Shown here in pieces: positions 7,581-15,922 of a DNA stretch of 25,263 nucleotides. The notes beneath the pieces are model-generated. The model saw nothing but the letters and a program-made list of their open reading frames with translations, had not been told where the DNA came from and ran no database searches. Position numbers and translations under genes: made by a program. Numbering within the stretch: the stretch's first letter is position 1; each line of letters begins with the position of its first letter. This DNA is from a virus, in IMG/VR virus record IMGVR_UViG_3300025853_008353, positions 1 to 25,263 of that record. One strand, 5' to 3'.

Positions 7581-8389
7581 CTTTCTTGACGGTTTACTAT
7601 TAAATCTCTAGGCTTGTTGCTTTTACCAATTTGTTTTCTATCGCCCTTAAGATGATCAAGATATGCACCTAGTTCACTGTTAATAATAGGATGACCTTCA
7701 CCATTAACTAGATTACCACTGATATTATTGATGATGCCGTTTGGGTGTTTTCTTTTTATTTTCTTTAAAACTTCGTCAAACACATAACTATCGTGCCATT
7801 CTTCCATACGGAAAATACCATATTCAGCATGTTCATATACGTGTTCGAATTCTTGTAAAAATTCAAGACCAATTTCATTACGCAAGTTTATTCCATAAAA
7901 CCCGCACTCTGGCCATTTTTTACCTCTGCCCATATAAGCTAACCATGCTCTGTCTGGTAACAAATTTTTAAATGCTTTGTAAGGAAATGGACTATGCACA
8001 AAAGTATCAGCATCCATCCACACAATCCAATTTGTGTTACAACGTTCAGCAGCATCAAAAACAGCATATACCTTATTTGCAAAACGTATTGCATCCCATT
8101 TAAATTCTTTGTGCCAGTCTTTAGGTCTACGTGCTTTTATTTCAGGCGGACATTTTCCGTTTGCTTTAGGTTCATTTTTCCAACGTTCTTTAAAGGCAAC
8201 TAGTTTTGGCAAACTTTGTTTTTGATCTAATATTTGTATACGAGAGTCTTTGATTTTAGGATCGCAATCTTCTGCGTATAGGATTAGATTTATATCTTTG
8301 TCAATGTTTTGACTAAAACTTTCTAAAAATCTTTTTCCGTATAATTCATAAACTGGTTGATGAAATGTTGAAACCACTGTAATTGACAT
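7565..8389 (-). CDS. GT-A glycosyltransferase on the opposite strand
   Basis: 274 aa from the ATG at 8389, chosen because AAGGA lies 6 nt upstream of it on this strand; a TTG two codons earlier is less likely. The fold starts with ITVVSTFHQPVYELYGKRFL. The donor/metal motif is WIVWMDADTFV, with DAD as the DxD, preceded by the conserved FKWDAIRFANKVYAVFDA. It is a distant paralogue of the protein at 12815, which has IIWVDADIFF in the same context. It is one of only two leftward genes in the window and lies between two rightward GT-B paralogues, suggesting an inserted or inverted cassette. It starts 34 nt from the divergent gene at 8424. Confidence 0.82.
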   Translation of the reverse strand: MSITVVSTFHQPVYELYGKRFLESFSQNIDKDINLILYAEDCDPKIKDSRIQILDQKQSLPKLVAFKERWKNEPKANGKCPPEIKARRPKDWHKEFKWDAIRFANKVYAVFDAAERCNTNWIVWMDADTFVHSPFPYKAFKNLLPDRAWLAYMGRGKKWPECGFYGINLRNEIGLEFLQEFEHVYEHAEYGIFRMEEWHDSYVFDEVLKKIKRKHPNGIINNISGNLVNGEGHPIINSELGAYLDHLKGDRKQIGKSNKPRDLIVNRQESYWTN

Positions 8390-8417
8390 TGACAATCCTT
8401 GATAAATATGCTACTAT
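8383..8417 (+). promoter_or_regulatory. Promoter with tandem TTGACA, probably producing a leaderless mRNA
   Basis: TTGACATTGACA (8383-8394) gives two overlapping -35 boxes. The second is followed by 17 nt and then TACTAT (8412-8417) as the -10. The ATG at 8424 lies 6 nt after the -10, where transcription would be expected to start, and no Shine-Dalgarno sequence precedes it. The -35 region overlaps the first codons of the divergent gene. Confidence 0.5.
8401..8408 (+). promoter_or_regulatory. T4-type late promoter-like box GATAAATA
   Basis: A 7/8 match to the T4 late consensus, inside the spacer of the sigma70-like promoter, the same arrangement as at the gp32 promoter. A transcript from it would start around 8414, giving about 10 nt of leader for the gene at 8424. 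Confidence 0.5.
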
Positions 8418-8423
8418 TTAACT

Positions 8424-9281
8424 ATGAAATTTAGATTATGGACAGAATACGGTGCACTTAATTCCAAAGATATTTTTCGGGCTTTTGGCGATTCTATTGT
8501 TCGCAATGGCTGGAGTATTAGCAACAGTGATAATCTTGGGCATGCCGATGTTCATGTTATTTGGAGCGTTCTTTTTCATGGCAGAATGGCTAGGAACCAA
8601 AGTGTTTGGTCCTATTGTGTTTCCCATAACAGACCGATTATCGTCCTTGAAGTCGGAGGAATCAAAAGAGGCAAAACGTGGAAGGTTGGAATCAATGGAA
8701 TCAACCGTGATGCCTACTTCGGTGATAGAGGAAATGATGAGTCGAGAGCAAAAGCGTTAGGACTTGAATTACAGCCTTGGCGTAGAAATGGCGAATATAT
8801 TCTTATATGCGGACAGCATGATAAAAGTCTACAATGGCAAGGCATGCCACGCATGAGCAATTGGTTCTTAAATACATATGACGAAATACGCAAGTATACT
8901 GACCGTCCTATTTTGTTTAGACCACATCCACGTTGTAGGCTAGAACACATAGAACGTGGATTGCGTTATGTTGAAAGACAGGAGCCAAGACATATTGCAG
9001 GCACTTATGATGATTTTGATATGGGGTTTAGTAATATATTTGCTACTGTTAGTTACAGTAGCAATCCTGGGTGTCATAGTATCATCCAAGGCGTTCCTGC
9101 TTTTGTTAGTCCTTCTTCTCTTGCTTATGATGTAGGCAATGATATAGATTTTTTACATGATATTGAAAATCCTTTGATGCCTGATAGAACACAATGGTTA
9201 AATGATTATGCTTGGACAGAATACACAGTAGATGAAATAGCTGCTGGTATGCCATTGAAAAGATTGACTAAATGTTTATAA
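8424..9281 (+). CDS. GT-B-like glycosyltransferase, KpsC-like (paralogue 3)
   Basis: 285 aa. Conserved blocks with the two other paralogues are GEYILICGQHDKSLQW, RPILFRPHPRCR and FATVSYSSNPGCHSIIQGVPA, followed by the aspartate-containing MPDRTQWLNDYAW at the C-terminus. The N-terminus (MKFRLWTEYGALNSKD) resembles the N-terminal strand of GT-B proteins. Like the others it is probably a saccharide transferase acting in the host cytoplasm; donor and acceptor are unknown. The promoter at 8383-8417 seems to place the mRNA start at the ATG. A 102-codon overlapping frame (8452-8760) was considered and rejected. Confidence 0.75.
   Translation: MKFRLWTEYGALNSKDIFRAFGDSIVRNGWSISNSDNLGHADVHVIWSVLFHGRMARNQSVWSYCVSHNRPIIVLEVGGIKRGKTWKVGINGINRDAYFGDRGNDESRAKALGLELQPWRRNGEYILICGQHDKSLQWQGMPRMSNWFLNTYDEIRKYTDRPILFRPHPRCRLEHIERGLRYVERQEPRHIAGTYDDFDMGFSNIFATVSYSSNPGCHSIIQGVPAFVSPSSLAYDVGNDIDFLHDIENPLMPDRTQWLNDYAWTEYTVDEIAAGMPLKRLTKCL
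9040..9064 (+). repeat. Perfect inverted repeat inside the third GT-B gene
   Basis: TTGCTACTGT (9040-9049) and ACAGTAGCAA (9055-9064) form a 10-bp stem with a 5-nt loop. No T run follows, so it is not a terminator. It encodes the conserved ATVSYSSN block, so part of the pairing may be coincidental. Confidence 0.4.
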
Positions 9282-9292
9282 AGTGTTATAGT
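9264..9292 (+). promoter_or_regulatory. Promoter for the 402-aa gene, probably producing a leaderless mRNA
   Basis: TTGACT (9264-9269; 5/6) is followed by 17 nt and then TATAGT (9287-9292; 5/6). The ATG at 9298 lies 5 nt after the -10, so the transcript would begin at or next to the start codon. No Shine-Dalgarno sequence is present. The -35 box lies in the end of the previous gene. Confidence 0.5.
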
Positions 9293-9297
9293 ATATT

Positions 9298-10506
9298 ATG
9301 AATACAAAATTAGAAACTATCGAAGATTGTTTAGAAATAATTACTGGCTTAGTGCGGACTCATGCTCTATGCAAATTTAATATAGACAGTGATGATAAAA
9401 CTATTATAAACAGTATTGCCCGACAAGTTTTTAAAGGTAAAGCATTAACAGACAGACAATTTTCATTGATGCAAACCAAACTATCTATGTATGAATCACA
9501 GTTTGTTGGTAACGGATATAACAATTTTCAACCAGCAATTTCTAGTTTACGTATGCCACTACGTAAAATTGACCGTAGCAAATATGTAAAAATTATTGAA
9601 GGTTCTCCCAAACCAGATTCACAAGGAGAATGGATCAAAATTAGATTTCCTTTTAGCAAAAAAGATATTTTAAAAATTGATGCTGTAGCAACCAAAAACC
9701 GTAAACAATATTGGCATGAAAAAGGTTCACATGAACACTATTTTAAATTAAATGAATCTACAGTATTTGATGTGTGTGAAATATTTGTCAAAAAAGATTT
9801 TGAAATAGATAAAAAACTAATAGAATATTACAAACAAATTTTAGAAATAAAACAAGAACCTGGCAAACACATTGCAGGACTATGGAATAATCAACTAAAA
9901 AATATTCCAAAAAAAGGTATAAACTTTATTGACAAAAAAGAAAGATTACATCTGTTAGACAGAAAAAGACAGTATGGATTAAATTATATAACATGCGATA
10001 AAGATGCAACACTTGCTAACTATATTGCGCATCGTAGTAAGACAGCAATTTGTATAGATCCTAAAAACCACACAATTGACAGTATTGTAGAAAGTTTACT
10101 GGTGTTAGAAAGATTTCCTATTCTTTGTTTATTAGACAAAGAAGAAGAATATGATCAACTGGTTACATTACATACTGCATTTAGAAATATAGTAGAAAAC
10201 AAAAATCAATCAGTATTATATAGAAAAGAAAACACAAGAGAAAAAGATAAAAATTTTAACGAATATATTCACAAGAAAAAACTTAACAATTGGGTTGACA
10301 AATCAACAAAAATTGTATATATAAGTAAGTCTAAACTTCCAAAACTATTACTTACTGTAGACTGGAAGCCACAATGTGTATTGTCATTATCAAGCACAAG
10401 AATGATGACTCAGTTAGGAATATACGTTAATGATGTTTGTGATTTACATATATATCATGATGATAGTCCTAGCTATTTTCCAACTTATGCAGGAGTATTT
10501 AGCTAG
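9298..10506 (+). CDS. Unknown 402-aa protein coupled to UvsW
   Basis: I do not recognise this protein. It is Lys-rich and probably cytoplasmic, with no Walker A, zinc site or membrane segment. Residues 100-160 (EWIKIRFPFSKKDILKIDAV, then KQYWHEKG) look like a small mixed beta/alpha domain. Residues 230-380 alternate hydrophobic strands and helices (TAICIDPK, PILCLLDKEE, KIVYISKSKLPKLLL, CVLSLSS) as in a degenerate helicase-like or Rossmann core. Its stop and the UvsW GTG start share a base (TAGTG), which is strong evidence of a common operon and perhaps a complex with UvsW. A role in branched-DNA processing or origin control is inference. Confidence 0.8.
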   Translation: MNTKLETIEDCLEIITGLVRTHALCKFNIDSDDKTIINSIARQVFKGKALTDRQFSLMQTKLSMYESQFVGNGYNNFQPAISSLRMPLRKIDRSKYVKIIEGSPKPDSQGEWIKIRFPFSKKDILKIDAVATKNRKQYWHEKGSHEHYFKLNESTVFDVCEIFVKKDFEIDKKLIEYYKQILEIKQEPGKHIAGLWNNQLKNIPKKGINFIDKKERLHLLDRKRQYGLNYITCDKDATLANYIAHRSKTAICIDPKNHTIDSIVESLLVLERFPILCLLDKEEEYDQLVTLHTAFRNIVENKNQSVLYRKENTREKDKNFNEYIHKKKLNNWVDKSTKIVYISKSKLPKLLLTVDWKPQCVLSLSSTRMMTQLGIYVNDVCDLHIYHDDSPSYFPTYAGVFS

Positions 10507-11969
10507 TGGCTAGTTGCAAATTAATTATAGAAGACGAAGTTAATATTAAACTAGAAGGACTAGACGTAGATGTCAGACGAAAGCTCTCCAATGCTCTTAA
10601 ATTTGAAGTGCCTTATGCTCGATACATGCCCCAGTATAAATTGGGACGATGGGACGGTAAAGTTGCTTTCTTTGGTATTGGCGGCACAGGCTACGTTAAT
10701 CATCTTGATGTTATTACTTCTGTATTGGAAAAAAATCGTGTCCAAATTGTTGACATTGAAGACCGACGACATCCAATAAAATTAAATTTTCCACAAGTTA
10801 CAGAACGTTACTGGGCTGATCAAGGTGTGCGTTGGCCCAAAGGGCATCCTGCAGAAGGTGAAGAAATCATTCTGCGTGACTATCAAGTAGAAGCAATCAA
10901 CAACTTTGCAAACAATCCCCAGAGCTTGCAACAGATTGCAACTGGCGCAGGTAAAACTATTACAACTGCTACACTATCACATATGAGTGAAAAGTATGGA
11001 CGCAGTTTAGTTATTGTGCCTAACAAGTCACTTGTAACACAAACAGAAGAAGACTATATAAATTGCGGACTTGATGTTGGCGTTTATTTTGGAGACAGAA
11101 AAGAGTTAGGTAAGACTCACACCATCTGCACTTGGCAGTCATTAAACATACTGGACAAGAAGCACAAGGACGGATCAGCAGTATTATCACTAGCAGAGTT
11201 CTTAGATGGTGTGAGCACAATTATTGTAGACGAAGTTCACCAAGCAAAAGCAGAAGTGTTGAAAAACTTGCTTACACGCAACTTAAAAAATGCTCCAATA
11301 CGTTGGGGACTAACAGGAACTATTCCTAAAGAGAAGTTTGAGTTTGAATCAATACATGCAAGTTTAGGTCCAGTTATTGGTGAGATTACAGCAAAAGAAT
11401 TACAAGACAAAGGTGTGCTATCACAGTGTCACGTAAACATTGTGCAACTTATTGATACAGTGGCACATAGAGGCTATCAAGAAGAATTAAAATATCTAGT
11501 TACAAATCAAGACAGAATAAATTACTTAGGCAAATTATTAAACACAGTAAAAGAATCAGGCAACACTCTAATACTTGTAGATAGAATTAGTGCAGGCGAA
11601 ATGCTACAAGAACTTATTCCAGGATCAGTCTTTGTAAAAGGAGACGTAAAACTAAAGGATAGAAAAGATGCGTATGACGAAATCAACGAAGGAACTAATC
11701 ACGTGGTTATTGCCACTTATGGTGTCGCTGCTGTTGGTATTAATATTCCTCGCATTTTTAACCTTGTTCTTATTGAGCCCGGAAAAAGTTTTGTTAGAGT
11801 TATTCAAAGTATAGGTAGAGGCGTTAGAAAGGCAAAGGACAAAGACTTCGTGCAAATATGGGATCTTACAAGCACTTGTAAGTTTGCGAAGCGGCACCTT
11901 ACCCAACGTAAAAAGTTTTATAAGGAAGCAGAATACCCATTCACAATTGAGAAAGTGGATTGGAAATAA
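10506..11969 (+). CDS. uvsW: UvsW-type SF2 DNA/RNA helicase
   Basis: 487 aa, near the length of T4 UvsW, which unwinds R-loops and branched DNA and shifts replication from origin-dependent to recombination-dependent. The N-terminal domain has the UvsW signature YMPQYKLGRWDGKVAFF (about 40-56). The helicase core contains a Q-motif-like LRDYQVEA (123-130), Walker A ATGAGKT (145-151), DEVH box (242-245), LTGT (269-272) and motif VI QSIGRGVRK (434-442). The start is GTG, read by coupling to the previous gene. The next gene begins directly after the stop (TAAATG). Confidence 0.94.
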   Translation: MASCKLIIEDEVNIKLEGLDVDVRRKLSNALKFEVPYARYMPQYKLGRWDGKVAFFGIGGTGYVNHLDVITSVLEKNRVQIVDIEDRRHPIKLNFPQVTERYWADQGVRWPKGHPAEGEEIILRDYQVEAINNFANNPQSLQQIATGAGKTITTATLSHMSEKYGRSLVIVPNKSLVTQTEEDYINCGLDVGVYFGDRKELGKTHTICTWQSLNILDKKHKDGSAVLSLAEFLDGVSTIIVDEVHQAKAEVLKNLLTRNLKNAPIRWGLTGTIPKEKFEFESIHASLGPVIGEITAKELQDKGVLSQCHVNIVQLIDTVAHRGYQEELKYLVTNQDRINYLGKLLNTVKESGNTLILVDRISAGEMLQELIPGSVFVKGDVKLKDRKDAYDEINEGTNHVVIATYGVAAVGINIPRIFNLVLIEPGKSFVRVIQSIGRGVRKAKDKDFVQIWDLTSTCKFAKRHLTQRKKFYKEAEYPFTIEKVDWK

Positions 11970-12476
11970 ATGAGAATATTAACACTTGAAAACCATAGTT
12001 TTTCATTAAATTCATTACCAGAAGTGATTGAAGATGATTTAAGATTTTCGGTATTGGATAATAGTAATCCTGAAGATCCTGATTTCTTTTTTAATCCTTT
12101 GATTTTTTTAGAATCATTTAATGCACCTGCTGTAGTTTTGAATATAGCAGGAAATGAAATCACAATGCCATTAGATTGGTGTGTTGCTGTAGGTTGTAGC
12201 GAATCAGGTAGTGACTTAGAAGTTTTGCCTTTAACTAGTTTAAACGAAAGAGGATTTGAAGCATTTTTATTTAATCCTTTAACTGGAACACATCCAAGAT
12301 TTGCTAAAATTGAAATAACAAACTTTTACAATGACGTAAAATGGTATTTTCCTAAGATGCGTAATGGACATTTGTTATGTGTTCCAATTACAGATAGTAA
12401 GAATCCAGACTGTGTGTATTTTGTAAAAGATATCAATAGGCAAAGTGAAATTATAGACTTTGGTCTACTATTATAA
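11970..12476 (+). CDS. Conserved phage protein, unknown function
   Basis: 168 aa, following UvsW without a gap (TAAATG). It is acidic, beta-rich and probably soluble. Conspicuous segments are PLDWCVAVGCSESG, PLTSLNERGFEAFLFNP and YFPKMRNGHLLCVPI, with the final VYFVKDINRQSEIIDFG. The pattern is one I associate with conserved hypothetical proteins of marine T4-like phages, but no function is known to me. Its lasting neighbourhood with uvsW would argue for a role in replication or late-transcription control; that cannot be shown here. Confidence 0.8.
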   Translation: MRILTLENHSFSLNSLPEVIEDDLRFSVLDNSNPEDPDFFFNPLIFLESFNAPAVVLNIAGNEITMPLDWCVAVGCSESGSDLEVLPLTSLNERGFEAFLFNPLTGTHPRFAKIEITNFYNDVKWYFPKMRNGHLLCVPITDSKNPDCVYFVKDINRQSEIIDFGLLL

Positions 12477-12486
12477 GGAGAGTAAA

Positions 12487-12831
12487 ATGATTGCAGGTAA
12501 AGTTTGGGGACAAACTGAACTTATTCACGCCAACGGTGTGTTAGAGTTTCACCGAATTGAGTTCAAAGGCGGCTACAAGTGTAGTGAGCATGAACATAGA
12601 TTTAAATGGAATGGATTTTTTGTAGAGTCCGGCAAAATGCTTGTTCGTGTATGGCAAAAAGATTATAATTTAATTGATGAAACTATTTTAGGTCCAGGCG
12701 ATTTTACACAGGTAAAGCCGGGTGTTATTCATCAGTTTGAAGGACTAGAAGACGGTGTAGCTTTTGAATTATACTGGGCAGAATTTAATCACAATGATAT
12801 TGTGAGACGAACAGTTGGTTCAGAAATTTAA
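12487..12831 (+). CDS. Small cupin protein
   Basis: 114 aa from the ATG at 12487, fixed by AAGGAGAG at 12475-12482; an in-frame ATG at 12460 lies in the previous gene and lacks such a site. It is a single cupin barrel: SEHEHRFKWNGFFVESGKM holds the HxH...E motif 1, and GPGDFTQVKPGVIHQFEG holds motif 2 with the last His ligand. Single-domain cupins of this type act as sugar isomerases, epimerases or small-molecule binders. It resembles in outline the cupin half of the fusion at 4230. Its place in the second sugar block suggests nucleotide-sugar processing. Confidence 0.82.
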   Translation: MIAGKVWGQTELIHANGVLEFHRIEFKGGYKCSEHEHRFKWNGFFVESGKMLVRVWQKDYNLIDETILGPGDFTQVKPGVIHQFEGLEDGVAFELYWAEFNHNDIVRRTVGSEI

Positions 12832-13591
12832 AAAACGAAGTTTACCAATTGAACTAAAAGGTAATAATCCAAGACTCAAATGTGAATTTGTGTCTACTAT
12901 GGACCAATACTATTTTGATAGGTTTGGTTGTTTTATGATTGACAGTTTTTTAAAAAATACACCTGACAATTTTGTGTTACATTTATATGCTGAAAAAATA
13001 AACTCAAAGTTTACAAAAACAGACAAACTAAAAGTATATGACTGGAATCATGTATGCTTAAAAAATTGGAAAGATTTTTGCAACAAAACAGAAAATAAAA
13101 AAGAAGTCAAATTTGCAAAAAAAGGTTTTGCTTTTTTACATGCATTAGAAAATATAAAAGGCGATTATATTATCTGGGTAGATGCTGATATATTTTTTAA
13201 ACAAAAAATTGATACTAGTTTTTTAAATTATGCTTGTTCAAAAAAACATCTAATAGGATTGTTTAGTCACGATTATTTAAATTTAGGTATAAGTGCAGAA
13301 TCTGGGTTTGTTGTAGTAAACCAGAATCATGTAGATTACAAAGAGTTTGTTAAACAATATAAGGTATCATATGAACAAAAACCAAAAGAAATTGAAAGAT
13401 GGTATGACGGACAAGTATGCATGTATGCAGCAAAAAAATTTAAAAATGTAAATGATTTATCATTTACAATGTATGATGTAGACACACATACTCCTTTAAA
13501 TCATTGTCCAATGAATGAATTTTTAACACACGAAAAAGGTCCAACTAAAAAAAATTTAGTGTCAGGGTATTTTGAAAGGTTAATTGAATGA
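12815..13591 (+). CDS. GT-A glycosyltransferase (paralogue of the 7565 gene)
   Basis: About 258 aa. The core begins at KCEFVSTMDQYYFDRFGCFM, which aligns with ITVVSTFHQPVYELYGKRFL of the leftward gene. The donor/metal motif is YIIWVDADIFF (DAD), preceded by KFAKKGFAFLHALENIKG. The first in-frame ATG (12899) would cut the first beta-strand, so a TTG at 12815, inside the end of the cupin gene and with a modest GAGA upstream, is the best start visible; this choice is uncertain. Very Lys-rich and AT-rich. Substrate unknown. Confidence 0.78.
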   Translation: MVQKFKKRSLPIELKGNNPRLKCEFVSTMDQYYFDRFGCFMIDSFLKNTPDNFVLHLYAEKINSKFTKTDKLKVYDWNHVCLKNWKDFCNKTENKKEVKFAKKGFAFLHALENIKGDYIIWVDADIFFKQKIDTSFLNYACSKKHLIGLFSHDYLNLGISAESGFVVVNQNHVDYKEFVKQYKVSYEQKPKEIERWYDGQVCMYAAKKFKNVNDLSFTMYDVDTHTPLNHCPMNEFLTHEKGPTKKNLVSGYFERLIE

Positions 13592-14274
13592 TAGGAATAT
13601 ACGGAGATAGTTATGCAGAGCCAGGTGATTCGTGGGTTGATTATATAAACAGTGATTTTCGTTGTTTTAATAAAGGCGGCAGTAGTATTGATTATTCCTA
13701 TTATAAATTTTTAGAAACACACAAACAGTTTGACAAAATTATTTTTATTGTTAGTAGTTTTCACAGAGGCAGTATTTTTACTTTAGAAAATAATAAATCT
13801 GTGCATATAGCTTTTTACCAAGATGCAGATATAGAAGATATAAAATTTTCAAATATAGATAAAATGGACAGAACAGAATTAAAAAGTTTTAAAAAATACA
13901 ATAAAAAAATCTGGCCTTTTATAGAAAACGAAATTAACAAAATAAAAAATTATGATAGTAATATTGTATATCATAACGCTTATATAGATAGTATATTATA
14001 TCGTCGGCCTGATGCGCATATAGTATATGCATTTCCTTTTCCTAATCGTAGTGATGTAGGAATGATAAACATTAGTAGACTTGATTGGAATCATCTAAAA
14101 TTATCAGAACACAATGACTTTAGATGTTGCCATATGAGTGATACTCAAAACAGAGAATTTGCTAATTATATGATACAGCATATGAATGGAAATATTGACA
14201 TCCACCATACATTCAAAAATGCAAAAGATCATTATACTATTAGTCAAACATTAGAAGAGGCAAATTGGGTATGA
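13588..14274 (+). CDS. SGNH-hydrolase-like protein
   Basis: 228 aa. The N-terminus MIGIYGDSYAEPGDSWVDYI has the GDS(Y) block I of SGNH/GDSL hydrolases, with Ser8 as the likely nucleophile. KIIFIVSSFHRG lies where block III (usually GxND) is expected but lacks the canonical Asn-Asp. NDFRCCHMSDTQNREFANYM near residues 175-195 resembles block V (D..H). SGNH-like proteins in glycan clusters often add or remove acetyl groups on sugars. With a degenerate block III, activity is not certain. ATGA overlap with the previous gene. Confidence 0.65.
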   Translation: MIGIYGDSYAEPGDSWVDYINSDFRCFNKGGSSIDYSYYKFLETHKQFDKIIFIVSSFHRGSIFTLENNKSVHIAFYQDADIEDIKFSNIDKMDRTELKSFKKYNKKIWPFIENEINKIKNYDSNIVYHNAYIDSILYRRPDAHIVYAFPFPNRSDVGMINISRLDWNHLKLSEHNDFRCCHMSDTQNREFANYMIQHMNGNIDIHHTFKNAKDHYTISQTLEEANWV

Positions 14275-15134
14275 AAATATTAGTCACCGGACATAAAGGA
14301 TTCATAGGCAGTCATTATTACAACTATGTAAAGGATACATATGATGTAATTGGTTACGATCAAAAAGATGGTTTTGAAAGTGATTTAAAATGTTCTGACG
14401 TGGCTAACCAATTGCCTGACACTGATGTAGTTGTTCATCTAGCAGCAACCAACGGCACTAAATTATTCTATCAACATCCAACAGATGTTTGTATCAACAA
14501 CACACTGCCAACTATAAACTTAATAAAACGCTATCACAGCACAAAAACTAAGTTCATATTTGCCAGCACTTGTGAAATATTCAACAGCACAATTGACAAC
14601 GGATACTATCATGTGCCCACAGACGAATCAGTGCCTGTGATGTATAATGACATTACAAACCCACGTTGGAGTTATAGCATTCCGAAAGCTCTAGGTGAAA
14701 ATTTGGTAGCAAACAGTGGTTTAGAATATCTCATCATACGCTACTTTAACGTGTATGGACCAGGACAGATTGATCACTTTGTAAATGAATTTGTAGAACG
14801 CTGTAAGCAAGGCGAGTATTACATCAACGGCAATGACACAAGAAGTTTTTGTTATGTAGATGATGCTGTGCGTATGACAGACGTGTTAATTAAAACAGGA
14901 AGTAATCAAACTGTGAATGTAGGCAACGACAACGAAATCAGTATTTCGGTAGTTGCAAAAATGATAATGGGTTATATAGGCATTAATCCAGACAGGTTAG
15001 AAATATTGCCTGGACCAAAAGGCAGTGCTACTCGTAGATGTCCTGACACAACACTAGTGCAAACACTTACAGGATTTACAGATTATACGCCTTTGGAAGT
15101 AGGGCTTAAAAAGACAGTGGAAAGTTTATTATGA
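14271..15134 (+). CDS. NAD(P)-dependent sugar epimerase/dehydratase (extended SDR)
   Basis: 287 aa from the ATG at 14271, preceded by AGAAGAGG; an in-frame TTG at 14265 is less likely. The Rossmann motif is GHKGFIG (7-13), VVVHLAAT lies at 53-60, the catalytic Ser/Thr area is FIFASTCEIF, and YSIPK (135-139) is the YxxxK pair. YFNVYGPGQ and RSFCYVDDAV are typical of GalE-type and dTDP-glucose-dehydratase-type enzymes acting on nucleotide sugars. It is followed at once by a UDP-sugar dehydrogenase (ATGA overlap), so both probably act on one nucleotide-sugar pathway. The exact reaction is open. Confidence 0.88.
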   Translation: MKILVTGHKGFIGSHYYNYVKDTYDVIGYDQKDGFESDLKCSDVANQLPDTDVVVHLAATNGTKLFYQHPTDVCINNTLPTINLIKRYHSTKTKFIFASTCEIFNSTIDNGYYHVPTDESVPVMYNDITNPRWSYSIPKALGENLVANSGLEYLIIRYFNVYGPGQIDHFVNEFVERCKQGEYYINGNDTRSFCYVDDAVRMTDVLIKTGSNQTVNVGNDNEISISVVAKMIMGYIGINPDRLEILPGPKGSATRRCPDTTLVQTLTGFTDYTPLEVGLKKTVESLL

Positions 15135-15922
15135 AACTAGGTATTATTGGAATGGGCGTTGTAGGAAACGCAAACGCAACAGGCTTTAGATTGTTAGAGC
15201 ATGATGTTGTTGAACACGACATCAAGTTTGATACTGAGATAAAAGACCTAGCAGATACAGAAGTGGTGTTCTTGTGCTTGCCTACTCCAGAGGCAAACGG
15301 TGCTTGTGATACTACGGTAATTGAAAGTGTGCTACAAGATCTGATACAAATCAACTATGGTGGTGTTGTGTGTATTCGCAGCACAGTTGAGCCAGGGTTT
15401 ACAGAACGCATGATTGATGAATATCCGTCACTAACAATCTGTTGTGCTCCAGAGTTTTTGCGTGAAAGAGCAGCAGCAGATGACTTTATCAACAATCACG
15501 AATTATTAGCAATTGGAACAGATGATCCGTATGTGTATAAAAAAATTGTAGAAGCACACGGACACCTACCCAAAGCAGTTAAACAACTAGCACCAACAGA
15601 AGCTGAAATATTAAAATACTTCAACAACTCTTATGCGGCATTGCGTATTGTGTTTGCCAATGTGTTTTACGAATTGTGTGAAAAGTTTGATTGTGATTAT
15701 TCACAAGTCAAAGATGCGTATGTTCAAACAGGCAAAACCAAAAACATATACTTGGATGTAAACAATAGATTGCGTGGCTACGGAGGAATGTGCTTGCCCA
15801 AAGATGTAGCAGCACTGGCGCACACTCTAAAACAAAACGGACTTGAATTTGATCTTATTGACAGCATCAAGAATGACAACGAAAAATTAAAAACCACAAC
15901 ATTTTCAGGTATGCGCAAATGA
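15131..15922 (+). CDS. Short UDP-glucose/GDP-mannose dehydrogenase-like protein
   Basis: 263 aa. The NAD-binding motif is GIIGMGVVGNA (4-14). CLPTPEANGACD (49-60), RSTVEPGF (83-90) and APEFLRE (106-112) are diagnostic of the family. K162 and N165-N166 lie in the helix EILKYFNNSYAAL, and the catalytic Cys is C221 in GGMCLPKD. This enzyme class oxidises the C6 hydroxyl of a nucleotide sugar to a carboxylate. Cellular forms are about 400-450 aa and have a third, C-terminal UDP-binding domain that is absent here; the gene ends normally, so this is a compact form rather than a break. Overlaps both neighbours by 4 nt. Confidence 0.88.
   Translation: MKLGIIGMGVVGNANATGFRLLEHDVVEHDIKFDTEIKDLADTEVVFLCLPTPEANGACDTTVIESVLQDLIQINYGGVVCIRSTVEPGFTERMIDEYPSLTICCAPEFLRERAAADDFINNHELLAIGTDDPYVYKKIVEAHGHLPKAVKQLAPTEAEILKYFNNSYAALRIVFANVFYELCEKFDCDYSQVKDAYVQTGKTKNIYLDVNNRLRGYGGMCLPKDVAALAHTLKQNGLEFDLIDSIKNDNEKLKTTTFSGMRK

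Noticed and set aside
8452-8760. Overlapping 102-codon frame on the plus strand within the GT-B gene, with a hydrophobic N-terminus that looks like a membrane protein
   Set aside because: It starts with GTG without a ribosome site, and the main frame here carries conserved glycosyltransferase blocks. Hydrophobic products are common in shifted frames of such genes.
12946-12957. TTTTTTAAAAAA palindrome
   Set aside because: A simple A/T tract in very AT-rich coding sequence; not an operator or terminator.
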